Shown: positions 8,613 through 17,115, counted from the first letter of the stretch. The stretch: DNA of 64,000 bases from Salirhabdus sp. Marseille-P4669 (GCF_900240405.1 NZ_OEQK01000003.1:1-64000); one strand, 5' to 3'. Notes: generated by a model not told the origin, from the letters alone. Made by a program: numbers and translations.

Positions 8613-9464
8613 CTATTTTAGATAGGTTTTGCCATCTCGTTGTTCGACTTTCCCTTCTTTCATTAATTTTCCCATTGCACGTTTAAACGCTGCCTTACTA
8701 ATATGAAAAGTATCTTTGATATCGATCGGATCACTTTTATCACTAAAGGGCATGACCCCACCCTCCGATTCTAGGTGTTCTAAAATCCGATCTGCATCCT
8801 CAACCATCCCAACCTGCTTTAATGGTCTTAGGGATACATTAATGGTTCCATCACCTTTTACGTCAATGATTCTTCCTTTTACCCACTGACCAAGTCTCGG
8901 TTCTTCCTTTCGTTCAGACTGATGAATAAATCCTCGATATCCTTCTTCCGTAAAAATGGCAGAACCCTCCCTACTAGTTCGATATACATGTCCACTAATA
9001 GGATGATTTAAGACATTCTCCGGTGCATCCTCCCGTTCCTGATCAAATATATGTTCCGTCGCAGGTTTTGCTATTAGCCGTCCTCTCTTATCGGTATCGA
9101 GCTTCACATAAAGTTTATCTCCAATAGTTGGCCAAACATTTTGAAATAGCGGCAAATCATCAGAAGAAACTAACATTTCCTTCTGTATGCCGATATTTAC
9201 GAATACGCCTAAGCTCGGTACCACTTCCACTACCTCTACCCAATCATATTGGTCAAATCGAATAGTAGGTATTTCCATTGTAGCTACAACTTGACCTTTT
9301 TTATCCTCATATAAAAATACGTCCACCTGTTGATTTTCCTCAAGATGCTCTGCAGCTTCATTTGCATGAAGAAGTATTTCATTCTCTCCATCGGTTAATA
9401 CATAACCAGTTTCAATAATTCGTTGAACGGTTAAAATTTGAACTGTACCTAAAAGTGATCTCAC
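8613..9464 (-). CDS. cvfB: CvfB/YitL family S1-like RNA-binding protein
   Basis: A 283-residue protein with three S1-like beta-barrel regions and a C-terminal winged helix. Recognisable blocks are VLTDGENEILLHANEA near residues 22-37, LGVFVNIGIQKEMLVSSDDLP, FTEEGYRGFIHQSERKEEP, and the end DTFHISKAAFKRAMGKLMKEG. CvfB binds RNA and affects virulence gene expression in Staphylococcus; the Bacillus orthologue is YitL. The start is a GTG with GGAGAAGG upstream. The gene is divergent from yqxD. Confidence 0.9.
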   Translation of the reverse strand: MRSLLGTVQILTVQRIIETGYVLTDGENEILLHANEAAEHLEENQQVDVFLYEDKKGQVVATMEIPTIRFDQYDWVEVVEVVPSLGVFVNIGIQKEMLVSSDDLPLFQNVWPTIGDKLYVKLDTDKRGRLIAKPATEHIFDQEREDAPENVLNHPISGHVYRTSREGSAIFTEEGYRGFIHQSERKEEPRLGQWVKGRIIDVKGDGTINVSLRPLKQVGMVEDADRILEHLESEGGVMPFSDKSDPIDIKDTFHISKAAFKRAMGKLMKEGKVEQRDGKTYLK

Positions 9465-9576
9465 TATACATCCTTCTCCCTACTAACACTAAAATTTAGA
9501 GTTGTTAATTTTTATTAAAACTGAAACAATAGAAATAAACATACATAAACGCAAAAATTAAAGGAGTCAAGTAATT

Positions 9577-10035
9577 ATGAAAATTTATGTAGACGCTGAT
9601 GCATGCCCTGTCAAAGAGATTATCATTGAAGAATCGAAAAGCTTTGACATACCAGTAGTGCTTGTAAAGAGCTTCTCCCATTATTCTAATAAAATAGAAG
9701 ATGCCCAAGTTGAAACGGTATATGTAGATGCAGGTGCGGATTCAGCGGATTATCGAATATTACAGCTTGCTAATAAAGGCGATCTCGTCGTAACACAAGA
9801 TTATGGCTTAGCCTCGCTAGCTTTAGGCAAGGGATGTATTGCCCTTCACCATAAAGGCTTCGCTTATACACCTAAAAATATGGACGACTTATTATTATCT
9901 AGACATTTGAGCGCAAAAGCACGCAAAAGTGGTGTGAAAACGAAAGGGCCGAAACCACTAACAAATGAAGATCGAAATAAGTTTCGACACTTGCTCGTAC
10001 AAACGTTAGAGCATGTTACGAAGAAAGAAACTTAG
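9577..10035 (+). CDS. yqxD: YaiI/YqxD family protein (UPF0178)
   Basis: A 152-residue protein starting [13 protein letters not shown], the diagnostic opening of the YaiI/YqxD family, which is PIN-domain-like and probably a nuclease of unknown target. [16 protein letters not shown] and HHKGFAYTP are further family blocks. AAAGGAG lies upstream of the ATG. Its 3' end overlaps the convergent XapX gene by 20 bases. Confidence 0.93.
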   Translation: MKIYVDADACPVKEIIIEESKSFDIPVVLVKSFSHYSNKIEDAQVETVYVDAGADSADYRILQLANKGDLVVTQDYGLASLALGKGCIALHHKGFAYTPKNMDDLLLSRHLSAKARKSGVKTKGPKPLTNEDRNKFRHLLVQTLEHVTKKET

Positions 10036-10186
10036 CAATATAATCAACCAACAATCCACCAATGTATATCCCAACGATTCCAAGAACACCTGATAAAACC
10101 GGAGGCGCTGGAATTGGTAATTTAATTAGTTTAAAAATCACACCAACAAGAAGTCCTGCTAGCAAACTTAAGATAATTTCTTTCAT
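10016..10186 (-). CDS. XapX domain (DUF1427) small membrane protein
   Basis: A 56-residue protein of two hydrophobic helices, with [20 protein letters not shown] then [12 protein letters not shown], the XapX pattern. The function of XapX proteins is unknown. The ATG at 10186 follows GGGAG by 9 bases; the in-frame TTG at 10201 lacks a ribosome site. The last 20 bases overlap yqxD on the other strand. Confidence 0.85.
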   Translation of the reverse strand: MKEIILSLLAGLLVGVIFKLIKLPIPAPPVLSGVLGIVGIYIGGLLVDYIAKFLSS

Positions 10187-10324
10187 TTTATTAACTCCCA
10201 ATCTAAAATTATAATTTTTAGAGGTTTTTACACAAGGTATACATTATCAAATAATGTATTTCCATTCTAGTTTATTTTTTCCAAACAGATAAAAATAATC
10301 CATGTAATTCCTTTATCGAAAGGG

Positions 10325-10354
10325 AAAAGCCCCCTTTTTTTGAAGGGGGCTTTT
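10325..10354 (-). terminator. rho-independent terminator of the SASP gene
   Basis: AAAAGCCCCC (10325-10334) and GGGGGCTTTT (10345-10354) form a strong stem lying 19 bases after the SASP stop, typical of ssp genes. Being symmetric, it could work in both directions. Confidence 0.9.
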
Positions 10355-10373
10355 ATCCATTCATATTCAATTA

Positions 10374-10574
10374 TTAAAAGTTTCCACCCATACTTTGTTG
10401 TGCCATTGAAACTAAACGTTTTGTAATTTCTCCACCAACAGACCCATTTGCACGGGAAGTAGTATCTGGTCCTAGTTGTACGCCAAACTCTTGAGCAATT
10501 TCAGTCTTCATTTGTTGAATTGCTTGTTCTGCACCTGGTACTAAAAGTTGATTACTGTTATTAGATTGCGCCAT
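10374..10574 (-). CDS. alpha/beta-type small acid-soluble spore protein
   Basis: A 66-residue SASP with both family signatures: [18 protein letters not shown], which includes the GPR protease cleavage region, and [18 protein letters not shown]. These proteins coat spore DNA, protect it from UV and are degraded at germination. AGGAGG precedes the ATG and a clear sigma-G promoter lies upstream. Which paralogue it is cannot be told. Confidence 0.97.
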   Translation of the reverse strand: MAQSNNSNQLLVPGAEQAIQQMKTEIAQEFGVQLGPDTTSRANGSVGGEITKRLVSMAQQSMGGNF

Positions 10575-10616
10575 ACTAATGACCTCCTATAAGTAGTTTG
10601 TTGGCCTTGCACTACT

Positions 10617-10645
10617 TAGAATGAGGAATTTACGCAAAAATATTC
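10617..10645 (-). promoter_or_regulatory. sigma-G promoter of the SASP gene
   Basis: On the minus strand GAATA (10645-10641) is followed after 17 bases by CATTCTA (10623-10617). Both hexamer-like elements and the spacing match the forespore sigma-G consensus, and the site lies about 43 bases upstream of the start codon. This fits late forespore expression of a SASP. Confidence 0.85.
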
Positions 10646-10784
10646 TTTTTTTAAAAAGGAAATTTTTGCACATTGGCAAAACCCGTGCCAGACAAGCGGT
10701 CGTCGGTATAATGCGTTTCGTAAAATGTTTACTTTTAAACTTTGGCAAACAACAACGACAAGTCAAATTGCACTAAGCAAGACT

Positions 10785-11090
10785 TTACTCTTTTTGAATT
10801 TGAAGTCCAAATGCTAACATCTCATTATTAGTTTTCAAGATAAATCCGTATGAAGCATGAAAATCAATTATGAGATGGTCCCCTATTTCTTTTTCCGCAA
10901 TGGTACTTAGTTGAAATGGGATGTCATGTACGCTCATATTTGATTCGTTTAATGATCCATCCAGGACCATATTATATTCAACAGAGCAACTTCATCCCCC
11001 AGCGTAGTTCGCATTAATACGAATAATTTTATCCGAGAGATTATGCTTTTCTAGCTGTTGTAATGCTGTTGTTCTAATCTCTATTTCCAT
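10785..11090 (-). CDS. HesB/IscA-like protein with in-frame TGA (candidate selenoprotein)
   Basis: Read through one TGA, this is a 101-residue protein of the Fe-S_biosyn (HesB/IscA) superfamily. The ATG at 11090 has GGTGA upstream. Residues 1-32 end NANYAGG; codon 33 is TGA (10994-10992); the frame continues SCSVEYNMVLDG without interruption to the stop at 10785. The TGA replaces the conserved Cys of the GG-C-S motif. A known sub-family, the HesB-like selenoproteins, has Sec exactly there. The usual C-terminal CxC is absent. Seven pairing bases of a hairpin start 22 bases after the TGA. Alternatives are a point-mutated pseudogene or a sequencing error. Gene prediction alone would report only the last 61 residues. 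Confidence 0.7.
10952..10970 (-). promoter_or_regulatory. candidate bacterial SECIS hairpin
   Basis: On the minus strand ATGGTCC (10970-10964) pairs with GGATCAT (10958-10952), with one G-U, around the loop TGGAT. The loop begins 29 bases after the TGA and has G in its second position. Both features fit the loose bSECIS consensus (loop about 16-37 bases downstream, early loop G). A 7-bp stem could also arise by chance. Confidence 0.45.
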
Positions 11091-11200
11091 GATTTCACCA
11101 ACTTTATGTTATTCTAATATCAACTATAGAATAATCCTAATCTTTACACAAAAGTAATGCATTATGAAAGAACATATTATATTTAAAGGGGCGTTTTATA

Positions 11201-11572
11201 ATGTATGAAGGAATACATCATGTTTCTTTATTAGTATCCGATCTTGAACGTTCAAAACATTTTTACAGCGAAGTACTAGGATTTAAAGAAAATAAAAACC
11301 GACCTGCATTTGATTTTCCTGGTGCTTGGTATGAGGTAGGAAACACACAAATTCATTTAATTGTGTATGAAGATGGGAAGACATTACGTGGTTCACATAA
11401 GATTGACTCTCGAGATGGACATTTTGCTATCCGAGTACAGGACATGGAATCATTTATAGATCGTATGAAAAAACACCATGTTGAACTATTAAATAAACCA
11501 AATAACAAAACAAACTGGCATCAAGCTTTTATTTGTGATCCAGATGGTAATATAATTGAGTTTAATCAATAG
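11201..11572 (+). CDS. VOC family protein (glyoxalase/dioxygenase fold)
   Basis: A 123-residue two-module VOC protein. It opens GIHHVSLLVSDLERSKHFYSE and ends CDPDGNIIEFNQ, the standard paired beta-alpha-beta-beta-beta elements with H at 6-7 and the C-terminal E as likely metal ligands. Family members are glyoxalases, fosfomycin-resistance enzymes and dioxygenases; the reaction here cannot be assigned. The gene is followed directly by a dispersed repeat that may act as its terminator. Confidence 0.9.
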   Translation: MYEGIHHVSLLVSDLERSKHFYSEVLGFKENKNRPAFDFPGAWYEVGNTQIHLIVYEDGKTLRGSHKIDSRDGHFAIRVQDMESFIDRMKKHHVELLNKPNNKTNWHQAFICDPDGNIIEFNQ

Positions 11573-11577
11573 TCAGG

Positions 11578-11808
11578 CTGGGACATAACGAAACAATTTG
11601 AATCAAAATGCGAGTAATGTACTATATTAGCGGGGGAAATACACGGAGACTCCTGCGGGATAAAAAGCCTAGGTGAGACCCCGGAGCGCGTCATGGGAGT
11701 CTCTGTAGCGCCCTAAGCTAAGGTCCGCGAAGTGTATTTCCGGAGTAGTATTTCTCCGCTATTCAAAGTTTAGGTTTTTCCTTTTTTGAAAAAACGTTTG
11801 TCCCATCC
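11578..11808. repeat. dispersed intergenic repeat, copy 1
   Basis: About 230 bases bounded by inverted ends, TGGGACA (11579-11585) and TGTCCCA (11799-11805). The interior is shared with 24270-24493: ATAACGAAACA near the left end, ACTCCTGCGGGAT, AAAAGCCTAGGTGAGACCCC, GTCCGCGAAGT and TATTTCTCCGCTA. Similar GC-rich elements recur between genes in Bacillaceae genomes. It has no ORF and looks like a mobile or structured non-coding element that can also fold as a terminator between the VOC and MFS genes. Confidence 0.85.
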
Positions 11809-11844
11809 TCGTATGATTTATCAATAAAACGAATTTCTTTGTGC

Positions 11845-13149
11845 TTATTCGACTGTTGAAGATGGTGCAAGCGGTAAATCGTGTTCCATCAGCTTATGCT
11901 TATCATCTTCCTTCGCATACTTTGGTAATACGATGCTATAGTATACTCCTACTAAGATTGCACAACTACCTACAAGCCAATATAGTCCATCAATACTTAT
12001 AATGGTCGGAAATGATACTGCAATAAATCCGAGGGTTAAGGAGTGGGATAACATCATTAATGGGGATATTAGCCCCTGCACCCTACCCATCATTCTCGGT
12101 TCCACAATACTTGGCAACCAGCCACCAAGCGCAACATTTATAACCGGAATAAATAATGCAATACCTACTACTAATAAATAAAACACCATCATATCATTAA
12201 CGAATCCTCCAAGGGTTATAAAAACACCTGTACCAACTAAACCAATCACCATCAACTTATAAAGTTTCATTTTACTTGCAAGCATGGATGCAACAATACT
12301 TCCAATTAATACCCCTATTCCAAAAATAATACCCATGATTACGAGTGCCTCTTCATAATGATTTGGAGCTAATTTATATTTTAAAATAAATGCAGGTATA
12401 ACTGTAAATGCGCCATTCATAATACCAAAAACAAAAAAGCCAAAAACTAAATATAATAAAAGCTTGAAGTGGATAATGTAAGAAAACCCTTGTTTAAAGT
12501 CATTCAAAATTGCTTTGATGCGCAAATCAGAAATGGAGCTCTTTCCATTTGGTTGTCGAACATCCTCAGGTATTTTGCAAAGCCATATTAGTAATCCCGA
12601 TATGGCAAAAGAAATTGCGTCAAAGGCAATAGCACCATAAACTCCCACAGTCCAGTAAATAAATGCACCGATTGCTCCACCAAATAAATTAAATACACTA
12701 TTAGTCATTTGATTTAATCCTGCAGCAGATGCATATTCATCCTTGCTCAATATTCCTTGAACGAGACTACTTTCTGCAGGAAGGAAAAATTTCGTTACAG
12801 CACTTCTAAGAAATAACACAGTAAATATAAGCGGCATCCAACCTACTACTACGACTCCTATCAAAACAAGGGATAATAAAGCACTTAGCCAATCCGAATT
12901 AGCTGCTATCTTTTGTCGATCCATCTTATCTGCAACTACTCCTACTAAGAAAAATACTGCTAGTGTTGGTAAAGAGTACATTAATTCGGTAATGGTTGCA
13001 TAAGCTGGTTGTTCACTAAACCGATCTAGTAAATAAAACATGAAAGCAGTCATTCCAATTACACTACCCATTTGGGATGTCAAACTTGCCAAAAAAAGAT
13101 TTCGATAATTGGGCTTCTTAAAAACTTGGAAAATCTTAAACACATCCAT
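11845..13149 (-). CDS. MFS transporter (MefA/EntS-like efflux)
   Basis: A 434-residue protein with about 12 transmembrane segments. It opens with FKKPNYRNLFLASLTSQMGS and carries the loop-2 signature GVVADKMDRQKI. That arrangement is typical of the MFS sub-group that includes macrolide exporters (MefA) and the siderophore exporter EntS. The substrate is unknown. GAGGAG precedes the ATG. The gene is monocistronic and converges on repeat copy 1. Confidence 0.88.
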   Translation of the reverse strand: MDVFKIFQVFKKPNYRNLFLASLTSQMGSVIGMTAFMFYLLDRFSEQPAYATITELMYSLPTLAVFFLVGVVADKMDRQKIAANSDWLSALLSLVLIGVVVVGWMPLIFTVLFLRSAVTKFFLPAESSLVQGILSKDEYASAAGLNQMTNSVFNLFGGAIGAFIYWTVGVYGAIAFDAISFAISGLLIWLCKIPEDVRQPNGKSSISDLRIKAILNDFKQGFSYIIHFKLLLYLVFGFFVFGIMNGAFTVIPAFILKYKLAPNHYEEALVIMGIIFGIGVLIGSIVASMLASKMKLYKLMVIGLVGTGVFITLGGFVNDMMVFYLLVVGIALFIPVINVALGGWLPSIVEPRMMGRVQGLISPLMMLSHSLTLGFIAVSFPTIISIDGLYWLVGSCAILVGVYYSIVLPKYAKEDDKHKLMEHDLPLAPSSTVE

Positions 13150-13367
13150 CTCCTCGTTTCATATCAATTTACATTTATTGTCTCAAGTAGTTTAAAAGTT
13201 TGGAATAGACTACTGGTGGTTTTCCTCTCCGTCTAAAGGCGGATATAGGATTAGGTCCAAAAATATTATCTAGTTAAAATTTCATTAATTTGAAACTTTA
13301 GTATGGAGGTAAACGTATAATAAAATAAGAAACATATGTGCAACCTATTTTGAAAGGAGAAGTTAAT

Positions 13368-13550
13368 ATGTTTAGAAAAATATTAAAGAAGTTAAGTCAC
13401 CACTCCTATCACTCCAGTAGTGGGTATCATAAGCATAAAAAATACGGTTCTAAATATGGACACCATCATTATAAAAGACGTTATGGCTCTTCAAGTGGAT
13501 TTTTCCGTTCTTACAGTTCCCGTCGTCGTTATAAATACTATAGTAGCTAA
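13368..13550 (+). CDS. small Ser/Tyr/His/Lys/Arg-rich protein, possible coat or spore-surface protein
   Basis: A 60-residue low-complexity protein. By my count it has 14 Ser, 10 Tyr, 8 His and 16 Lys/Arg, leaving about a dozen other residues, and repeats such as YGSKYG and RYGSSSG. Such basic Tyr/Ser/His-rich chains are typical of spore coat components like CotG-type proteins. The ATG at 13368 has AAAGGAG upstream. Its stop overlaps the start of the kinase (TAATG), so the two are translationally coupled. Upstream, a CGTATAATA element (13315) with AC 17 bases before it could be a mother-cell sigma-E/K promoter, but this is weak. Confidence 0.75.
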   Translation: MFRKILKKLSHHSYHSSSGYHKHKKYGSKYGHHHYKRRYGSSSGFFRSYSSRRRYKYYSS

Positions 13551-14377
13551 TGTTTAAACTACTTTATGATCTATTTGAAAAAGAGTTAAAACCGTTACAA
13601 ATAGTAAATAAGAAGTATGAAATTCAAAAACTTTTGGGAAAAGGGAGTTACGGACTCACCTACTTGGTAAAAAACCTAGAACATAATACGTATGCCGTAC
13701 TGAAACAAAACCGGAAGCGTAAACGCAGTAAAGGAAAAGAGTCTTTTCGAAATGAAGCAAGTATGCTTCGAAAACTAAAACACCACTCGATTCCCAATCT
13801 TTATGACATTTTTGAATGGGAAGAATTCATTTTTCTCGTTTTGGAAAGAAAAGAAGGATGGACAGTAGAGCAATTAATTTTTGAAAAAGGCAAAAAGTAC
13901 GATGAGTTGGATGCTTTTACATTATTGAGACAGGTACTAGAAGTGGTTGCGTTTATCCACAAGCAAGGAATAGTCCATTTGGATTTACGTACACCTAATA
14001 TTTTATTTGACAATAATAAGGTTCATATAATTGATTTTGGTTTAGCAAAGTATATATCCAATCATTCCAATAAAGGTAAGAACATGTGGAAACGACCAGT
14101 TGTTGAGAATGACCTATATGAACTTGGTCATTTTACGTTGTTTTTACTCTACTCGTCCTTTAATCCTAATCCAGACGGCAAAAAGAAAGACTCATGGCTA
14201 AATGAATTATCATTGCAGCCTGAGTCCAAAACAATCGTAAAACGGTTATTACAACTAGAAAAGCCCTATCAATCCGCAAGCGAGGTTATTGCCGATATTG
14301 ATCGGTTTTTAGATAAAAGTAATAAAGAATCTGCGGCAGAGCAAGAACTCTTTGAAGTAAGTGATGCTAGGGAGTAA
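13550..14377 (+). CDS. Hanks-type serine/threonine protein kinase
   Basis: A 275-residue soluble kinase with a complete catalytic core: glycine loop G30-K-G-S-Y-G35, Lys52 in AVLK, Glu69 of helix C, H143-L-D145 with N150 (HLDLRTPN replaces the usual HRDLKPxN), and D162-F-G. No transmembrane or PASTA region is present. It resembles the small Bacillus kinases YbdM and YrzF. The ATG overlaps the stop of the Ser/Tyr-rich protein gene. By analogy with CotH phosphorylating CotG, that protein is a plausible substrate; this is inference. Confidence 0.88.
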   Translation: MFKLLYDLFEKELKPLQIVNKKYEIQKLLGKGSYGLTYLVKNLEHNTYAVLKQNRKRKRSKGKESFRNEASMLRKLKHHSIPNLYDIFEWEEFIFLVLERKEGWTVEQLIFEKGKKYDELDAFTLLRQVLEVVAFIHKQGIVHLDLRTPNILFDNNKVHIIDFGLAKYISNHSNKGKNMWKRPVVENDLYELGHFTLFLLYSSFNPNPDGKKKDSWLNELSLQPESKTIVKRLLQLEKPYQSASEVIADIDRFLDKSNKESAAEQELFEVSDARE

Positions 14378-14423
14378 TACTTTCTATTCATACTTATTAT
14401 AAGCTAGCTGGCAAAAAAAAGTG

Positions 14424-14500
14424 AGTGCTAAGCAAAAGCTCCGGAAATACAACTCCGCTACTTTCAGGTGTGTATTTTCGGAGCTTTCTTAGTGTTTTTT
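14424..14500 (+). terminator. long hairpin/terminator after the kinase gene
   Basis: GTGCTAAG plus AAAGCTCCGGAAATACA on the left pairs with TGTATTTTCGGAGCTTT plus CTTAGTG on the right, with small bulges, followed by TTTTTT. The inner letters (CCGGAAATACA, CTCCGCTA) resemble one arm of the dispersed repeats at 11578 and 24270. This may be a decayed copy now serving as terminator. Confidence 0.7.
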
Positions 14501-14742
14501 TATTTTGCTATTAAAGGTGCTTTCCAATTTCAGTTTTCTAGACGTACAATACAGTGCGCTTATTTCTATAACTTCCGCAATTTAATAGTTCAGTAAGCCA
14601 TGTCAGCTTAGCCAAAAAACGAAGACTCCTAGGGAACACCACGAGCGTAATCAGCATATAATATAAGTTGTTCTTCTAGTATGTTAGAATTTCTATCAAC
14701 GAAAGCAATCACTTGTCAAGAACGCACATATAAAAAAGGCAC
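14501..14742. other. intergenic region without a recognisable gene
   Basis: No ORF with a ribosome site is visible. A short stretch at about 14620-14655 (GAAGACTCCTAGGGAACACC) vaguely recalls the core of the dispersed repeat and could be a remnant. Confidence 0.4.
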
Positions 14743-15876
14743 TTATCTATAATCGCGAATTTCACCCTTAATAAACACTTTCCTCTGCAGTTCAATGTTT
14801 AACTTACTAGCTAATTTTTTTAATTTTGCTTCTTCTGGATAGGAAACGATGGATATTACGGTACCAGATTCAGATCCTAGACGTCCCGTTCTTCCAGAGC
14901 GGTGAATATATTGTTTCGTATCTTTCGGTACATCTAAATGGATAACATGGGTTATGCCTTTTATATCTAACCCTCTAGCTGCTACATCAGTTGCTAGCAA
15001 TAAATTATATTTTCCATTACGAAATCCATTTATCGCATCTACTCGTTCTTTCTTCTTCGTATTACTATGTAATAATCCTACAGGTAAATGTTTAAATTCA
15101 AGTTTTTGTGCAAACACATTTAAGTTTCCAATATCCTCCATAAATGCTATGCCTTTTACATTATCCATTCTGCCAATTTTCCGAAGTAACTCAATTTTAT
15201 CTCGATTATCACATACGAAGTATATATGGTTGACCTCTGGTAAAGCCGCTTCTTCCTCTACGCGAATTACTGTCGGATTGTTCATCCAATCTTTCGCAGT
15301 CATTTCCAAATCCTTGTTTAAAGTAGCAGAAAACAATAAAACCTGACGCTCTGCTAATGAAGATTGAATGATCGTTTTCACAGTATCTTGATGCTCTGGT
15401 ACTAATAGTTGGTCTGCTTCATCTAACACAATCGTTTTTACTTGGTGCATTTTTACTTTTTTCATTTTAATTAATTCGTTTAATCTACCAGGAGTAGCAA
15501 CTACAACATGGGGTTTTTTTTTTAATTTTTCAATTTGTTTTTTTATATTGGCCCCGCCAATAAATGCGGCACTTTTAATAAGACTTCCTGATGACCATTG
15601 TTGAATTTCGGAATGTATTTGCATAACAAGCTCGTGGGAGGAGGCCAAAATAACGGCTTGTATTGCAATACTATTTTGGTCCAAGCTTTGCAATAGCGGG
15701 AGCAAATATGCTAATGTTTTTCCGGTACCCGTTGGTGATTCCGCTATAACATCCTGTCCATCAAGAACCAGCGGAATCGTTTTTTCCTGAACTGCTGTAA
15801 GCCTTTCAAAATTAGATTTTGTCCAGTTTTCTTGAAGAAAGGATTGAAAACTTGTTATTAATGTAGAATCTGTCAT
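14743..15876 (-). CDS. yfmL: DEAD-box RNA helicase YfmL
   Basis: A 377-residue helicase core without an RNA-binding tail. Motifs in order: ESPTGTGKT (I), TPGR (Ib), DEAD (II), SAT (III), DVAARGLD (V) and HRSGRTGR (VI). Length and the short C-terminus ending KVFIKGEIRDYR match B. subtilis YfmL, which acts in ribosome biogenesis. It lies 27 bases downstream of a second DEAD-box gene, so the two may be co-transcribed. Confidence 0.9.
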   Translation of the reverse strand: MTDSTLITSFQSFLQENWTKSNFERLTAVQEKTIPLVLDGQDVIAESPTGTGKTLAYLLPLLQSLDQNSIAIQAVILASSHELVMQIHSEIQQWSSGSLIKSAAFIGGANIKKQIEKLKKKPHVVVATPGRLNELIKMKKVKMHQVKTIVLDEADQLLVPEHQDTVKTIIQSSLAERQVLLFSATLNKDLEMTAKDWMNNPTVIRVEEEAALPEVNHIYFVCDNRDKIELLRKIGRMDNVKGIAFMEDIGNLNVFAQKLEFKHLPVGLLHSNTKKKERVDAINGFRNGKYNLLLATDVAARGLDIKGITHVIHLDVPKDTKQYIHRSGRTGRLGSESGTVISIVSYPEEAKLKKLASKLNIELQRKVFIKGEIRDYR

Positions 15877-15903
15877 ATCGTACTTCCTTTCAGATGATTG
15901 CTA

Positions 15904-17115
15904 TTATCTTCTTTTATCGTATTTTTTATTATGATTTCTTCTGTGCAGCTGATTCTTTTTATTCGATTTGAGATCTTCTTTTTCAGAGCCCTTACCATTG
16001 TGTTTTATATGGATTTTTTTAGGAAGGCTTCGTTGTATACCATTTTCTATTAGCTGTAAATGTTGCATATCTTTTTTGGCAACAAGTGTTATAGCTATCC
16101 CTTCAAATCCGGCTCTACCTGTTCGTCCAATCCTATGAATATAACTCTCTACGTCATGAGGAATATCATAGTTAAACACGTGCGTAATTCCTTCTATATC
16201 TAAGCCTCTTGCTGCTACATCAGTGGCTACTAATAATTGAATTTTTGCATCACGAAACTTTTTTATTACTCTTTCTCTTTTCGCTTGTGACAGGTCGCCA
16301 TGCAGTTCATCTGATAAATAGCCTCTAGATTGGAGGGCTGCGTTTAAGCTTTTGGCACGCCTCTTTGTTCGACAAAATAAAATGGCCAAAAATGGTCGAT
16401 ATTCATTTATTAATTGACATAACGAATCGAGTTTACCTCGATCGGTTGTTTCGATAACCAATTGATTTATTTTTTCTACGGTAATATTTTGATACTTTAT
16501 TGTCACTTCCTCTGGATTATTCATATACTTCTTCGACAATGCGCGAATCGCAGGAGGCATGGTTGCTGAAAATAACATCATTTGCTTCTGCTTCGGCAGC
16601 GTAAATAATATAGTCTCTACTTCCGGAAGAAATCCCATATGCAGCATTTGGTCTGCTTCATCTAATACAAGCATTTCGGTTTTCGATAAATCGATTGTCC
16701 CCCGTCTTACATGATCTAACAACCTACCAGGAGTAGCAACGATAAGCTGGTTTACCTTGTTTAATCTTTTAAGTTGCTGCTCTACATCTTGTCCACCGTA
16801 TATCGCCAATACATGTAAGTTCTCAATTGATTTTGTTACTTTATTAATTTCTTCTGTTAACTGTATAGCAAGTTCTCTAGTTGGAGCAACAATTAAAGCT
16901 TGAACATAGTCTTTTGATACATCTATCTTTTGCACGATTGGTAAAACAAATGCTAATGTTTTCCCTGTCCCTGTTTGTGCTTGCGCGATAATATCCTTCC
17001 CATTAAGAATAAACGGAATTGCTTCTTTTTGGATTAAGGTTGGTTTATAAATAGATAAGGATTGTAACGATTCGATAAGATGATTATGTATTCCTATTTT
17101 ATTAAATTCATTCAA
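15904..17115 (-). CDS. DEAD-box RNA helicase
   Basis: A 403-residue ATP-dependent RNA helicase. It has the Q motif (IYKPTLIQKEAIP), AQTGTGKT, PTRELA, TPGR, DEAD, SAT, DVAARGLD and HRIGRTGR. The tail after about residue 365 is short, Lys/Asn/Arg-rich and probably binds RNA non-specifically. It lacks the YxiN/DbpA RNA-recognition domain. Bacilli carry several paralogues (CshA, CshB and others); which one this is cannot be settled by eye. It lies directly upstream of yfmL. Confidence 0.92.
   Translation of the reverse strand: MNEFNKIGIHNHLIESLQSLSIYKPTLIQKEAIPFILNGKDIIAQAQTGTGKTLAFVLPIVQKIDVSKDYVQALIVAPTRELAIQLTEEINKVTKSIENLHVLAIYGGQDVEQQLKRLNKVNQLIVATPGRLLDHVRRGTIDLSKTEMLVLDEADQMLHMGFLPEVETILFTLPKQKQMMLFSATMPPAIRALSKKYMNNPEEVTIKYQNITVEKINQLVIETTDRGKLDSLCQLINEYRPFLAILFCRTKRRAKSLNAALQSRGYLSDELHGDLSQAKRERVIKKFRDAKIQLLVATDVAARGLDIEGITHVFNYDIPHDVESYIHRIGRTGRAGFEGIAITLVAKKDMQHLQLIENGIQRSLPKKIHIKHNGKGSEKEDLKSNKKNQLHRRNHNKKYDKRR

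Noticed and set aside
9505-9708. 67-codon minus-strand frame over the yqxD start
   Set aside because: It overlaps a clear conserved gene on the other strand and has no ribosome site.
10680-10784. TATAAT and GTCGTCGG letters between the SASP and HesB-like genes as a promoter
   Set aside because: No -35 element at suitable spacing and no gene in the right direction.
10785-10970. A 61-residue ORF starting at ATG 10970
   Set aside because: This is only the part of the HesB-like frame after the in-frame TGA. The true start with a ribosome site is ATG 11090, and the ATG at 10970 has no site of its own.
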